A stretch of 5,750 nucleotides of DNA from the NCBI GenBank assembly GCA_900548595.1, contig URLB01000121.1:1-5750 (forward strand). The letters run 5' to 3'. A program made the position numbers and the translations under genes. A model generated the notes under the pieces. It ran no database searches. It was not told where the DNA came from and was given only the letters and a program-made list of their open reading frames with translations. This DNA is from an uncultured Eubacteriales bacterium. Lineage in GTDB: Bacteria; Bacillota; Clostridia; Lachnospirales; Anaerotignaceae. Numbering within the stretch: the stretch's first letter is position 1; each line of letters starts with the position of its first letter. Shown in pieces: positions 5,086 through 5,750 of the stretch.

Positions 5086-5579
5086 CAAAAATATCGGTTA
5101 AGGATGTTACTCAAATAGGCATAATGAGCGCTGTGCTTATAGCAGGAAAAGCGGCGCTGTCATTTTTGCCGAATGTGGAAATTGTAACTCTGCTTATAAT
5201 TGTTTATACATTGTATTTTGGGAAAAAAGTATTTTTTTCAATATTTATTTTCATAATTTTGGACTGTGCAGTATGGGGATTTAATTTATGGACTGTAATG
5301 TACATATATGTATGGCCTTTACTTGCAATTATGGTTCTTTTATTTGCAAAGCACAGAGAAACAATTTTTTGGTCGATTATTTCAGCTGTTTTTGGACTTG
5401 CTTTCGGAGGGATGTGCTCATTGGTATATGTTTTTACCGGCGGACTGAAAACGGCGTTGGCATGGTGGATAGCGGGAATACCGTTTGATATTATACACTG
5501 CATAAGTAATTTTATTTTGACGGCAGTTCTTTTCAGACCGCTGACTTCAGTTATGGACATGGCAAAAAAAGCTTCGTGA
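5082..5579 (+). CDS. ECF-transporter S-component-like integral membrane protein
   Basis: This 165-residue protein is almost entirely hydrophobic, with about six predicted membrane helices (near 10-29, 32-47, 50-66, 69-88, 94-119 and 136-151), the size and topology of ECF S components. Recognisable features are an N-terminal helix with small residues (IGIMSAVLIAGKAAL, related to the region that contacts the shared T component), then LPNVEIVTLLIIVYTLYFG and WWIAGIPFDIIHC. S components bind one vitamin or metal and work with a shared EcfT-EcfA module; no T or ATPase gene lies in the window, so it would use one encoded elsewhere. It begins inside the DUF4430 stop codon (ATGA) and has no strong ribosome binding site of its own, so coupled translation is expected. 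Substrate is unknown; the DUF4430 partner points to cobalamin-like molecules only by inference. Confidence 0.8.
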   Translation: MTKISVKDVTQIGIMSAVLIAGKAALSFLPNVEIVTLLIIVYTLYFGKKVFFSIFIFIILDCAVWGFNLWTVMYIYVWPLLAIMVLLFAKHRETIFWSIISAVFGLAFGGMCSLVYVFTGGLKTALAWWIAGIPFDIIHCISNFILTAVLFRPLTSVMDMAKKAS

Positions 5580-5617
5580 AAATTCTAAAGAGATTGTTGA
5601 CAAAAAAACGGAATAAT

Positions 5618-5646
5618 AAAAAGGCTCATTTTAAATGAGCCTTTTT
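5618..5646. terminator. Intrinsic terminator after the S-component gene, bidirectional
   Basis: AAAAAGGCTCATTT (5618-5631) and AAATGAGCCTTTTT (5633-5646) form a perfect inverted repeat with GGCTCAT as the core stem and a T5 tract on the plus side. The A5 on the left becomes a T-run for the minus strand, so it can also stop transcription of the converging LysM gene. It lies 38 bases after the S-component stop. Confidence 0.92.
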
Positions 5647-5657
5647 ATGTATAAAAA

Positions 5658-5750
5658 TTATTTATTTACAACAAGTTCCTGTCCTGCATAAATTAAATCA
5701 GGATTTTTGATTTCAGCTTTGTTGTCTTCATATATACCTGTCCAAAGCTT
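5658..5750 (-). CDS. LysM-domain protein, C-terminal end only
   Basis: The minus strand from the window edge reads 30 codons, LWTGIYEDNK then AEIKNPDLIYAGQELVV and NK, before a TAA at 5658-5660. The pattern IY..N...IKNPDLIY.GQ.L.V is the second half of a LysM motif, a peptidoglycan- or chitin-binding module usual in cell-wall and spore-coat proteins. The protein ends right after the motif, so the LysM domain is C-terminal. The rest, including any catalytic domain, is outside the window. It converges on the terminator at 5618-5646. Assignment rests on a short piece but the motif is clear. Confidence 0.8.
   Translation of the reverse strand, partial: KLWTGIYEDNKAEIKNPDLIYAGQELVVNK

Noticed and set aside
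5597..5602. Perfect TTGACA, possible -35 box after the S-component gene
   Set aside because: No -10 box lies at a suitable distance; the spacing leads into the terminator stem, so it is probably chance.

Overview
The window reads as part of a low-to-moderate-GC Firmicutes chromosome, most likely a spore-forming Clostridia (Lachnospiraceae-like). This is inference from the AT-rich base composition, strong GGAGG-type ribosome binding sites, a CwlD-type cortex amidase, an ECF-transporter S component and a LysM protein. No mobile-element gene, CRISPR array, tRNA or rRNA was seen.

Layout. Bases 1-1940 (+) hold a sugar-acid catabolic pair: the C-terminal two thirds of an IlvD/Edd-family dehydratase, cut by the window edge, then a HpcH/HpaI class II aldolase. 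Together they would dehydrate an aldonate to a 2-keto-3-deoxy acid and split it into pyruvate and an aldehyde. A convergent IclR-family regulator (2034-2801, -) is the likely local controller. The two directions are separated by a 14-bp hairpin. The IclR gene has a near-consensus promoter (TTGACT, 17 bp, TATAAT) overlapped by a spaced inverted repeat that could be an autoregulatory operator.

Bases 2866-3796 hold an isolated gene for an XRE helix-turn-helix protein fused to a DUF3955-like membrane domain. A roughly 245-nt leader precedes it, with its own extended -10 promoter and predicted folds: a 9-bp hairpin and a possible three-way junction. The gene has a strong internal ribosome binding site exactly at the boundary between its two domains. 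A 45-bp near-perfect palindrome lies downstream.

Bases 3797-4479 (-) encode a CwlD-like N-acetylmuramoyl-L-alanine amidase split by a single-base frameshift. The catalytic glutamate lies beyond the shift. Divergent from it, 4684-5579 (+) is a translationally coupled pair (4-bp ATGA overlap): a membrane-anchored DUF4430 (transcobalamin-C-like) protein and an ECF S-component-like membrane protein. I infer a small-molecule uptake module, possibly for a corrinoid. A clear bidirectional intrinsic terminator follows. The window ends in the C-terminus of a LysM-domain protein on the minus strand.

The strongest leads are the structured leader of the XRE-DUF3955 gene with its internal start, the frameshifted amidase with a slippery-type heptamer at the break, and the DUF4430/S-component pair. 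None of these is proven novel from sequence reading alone.
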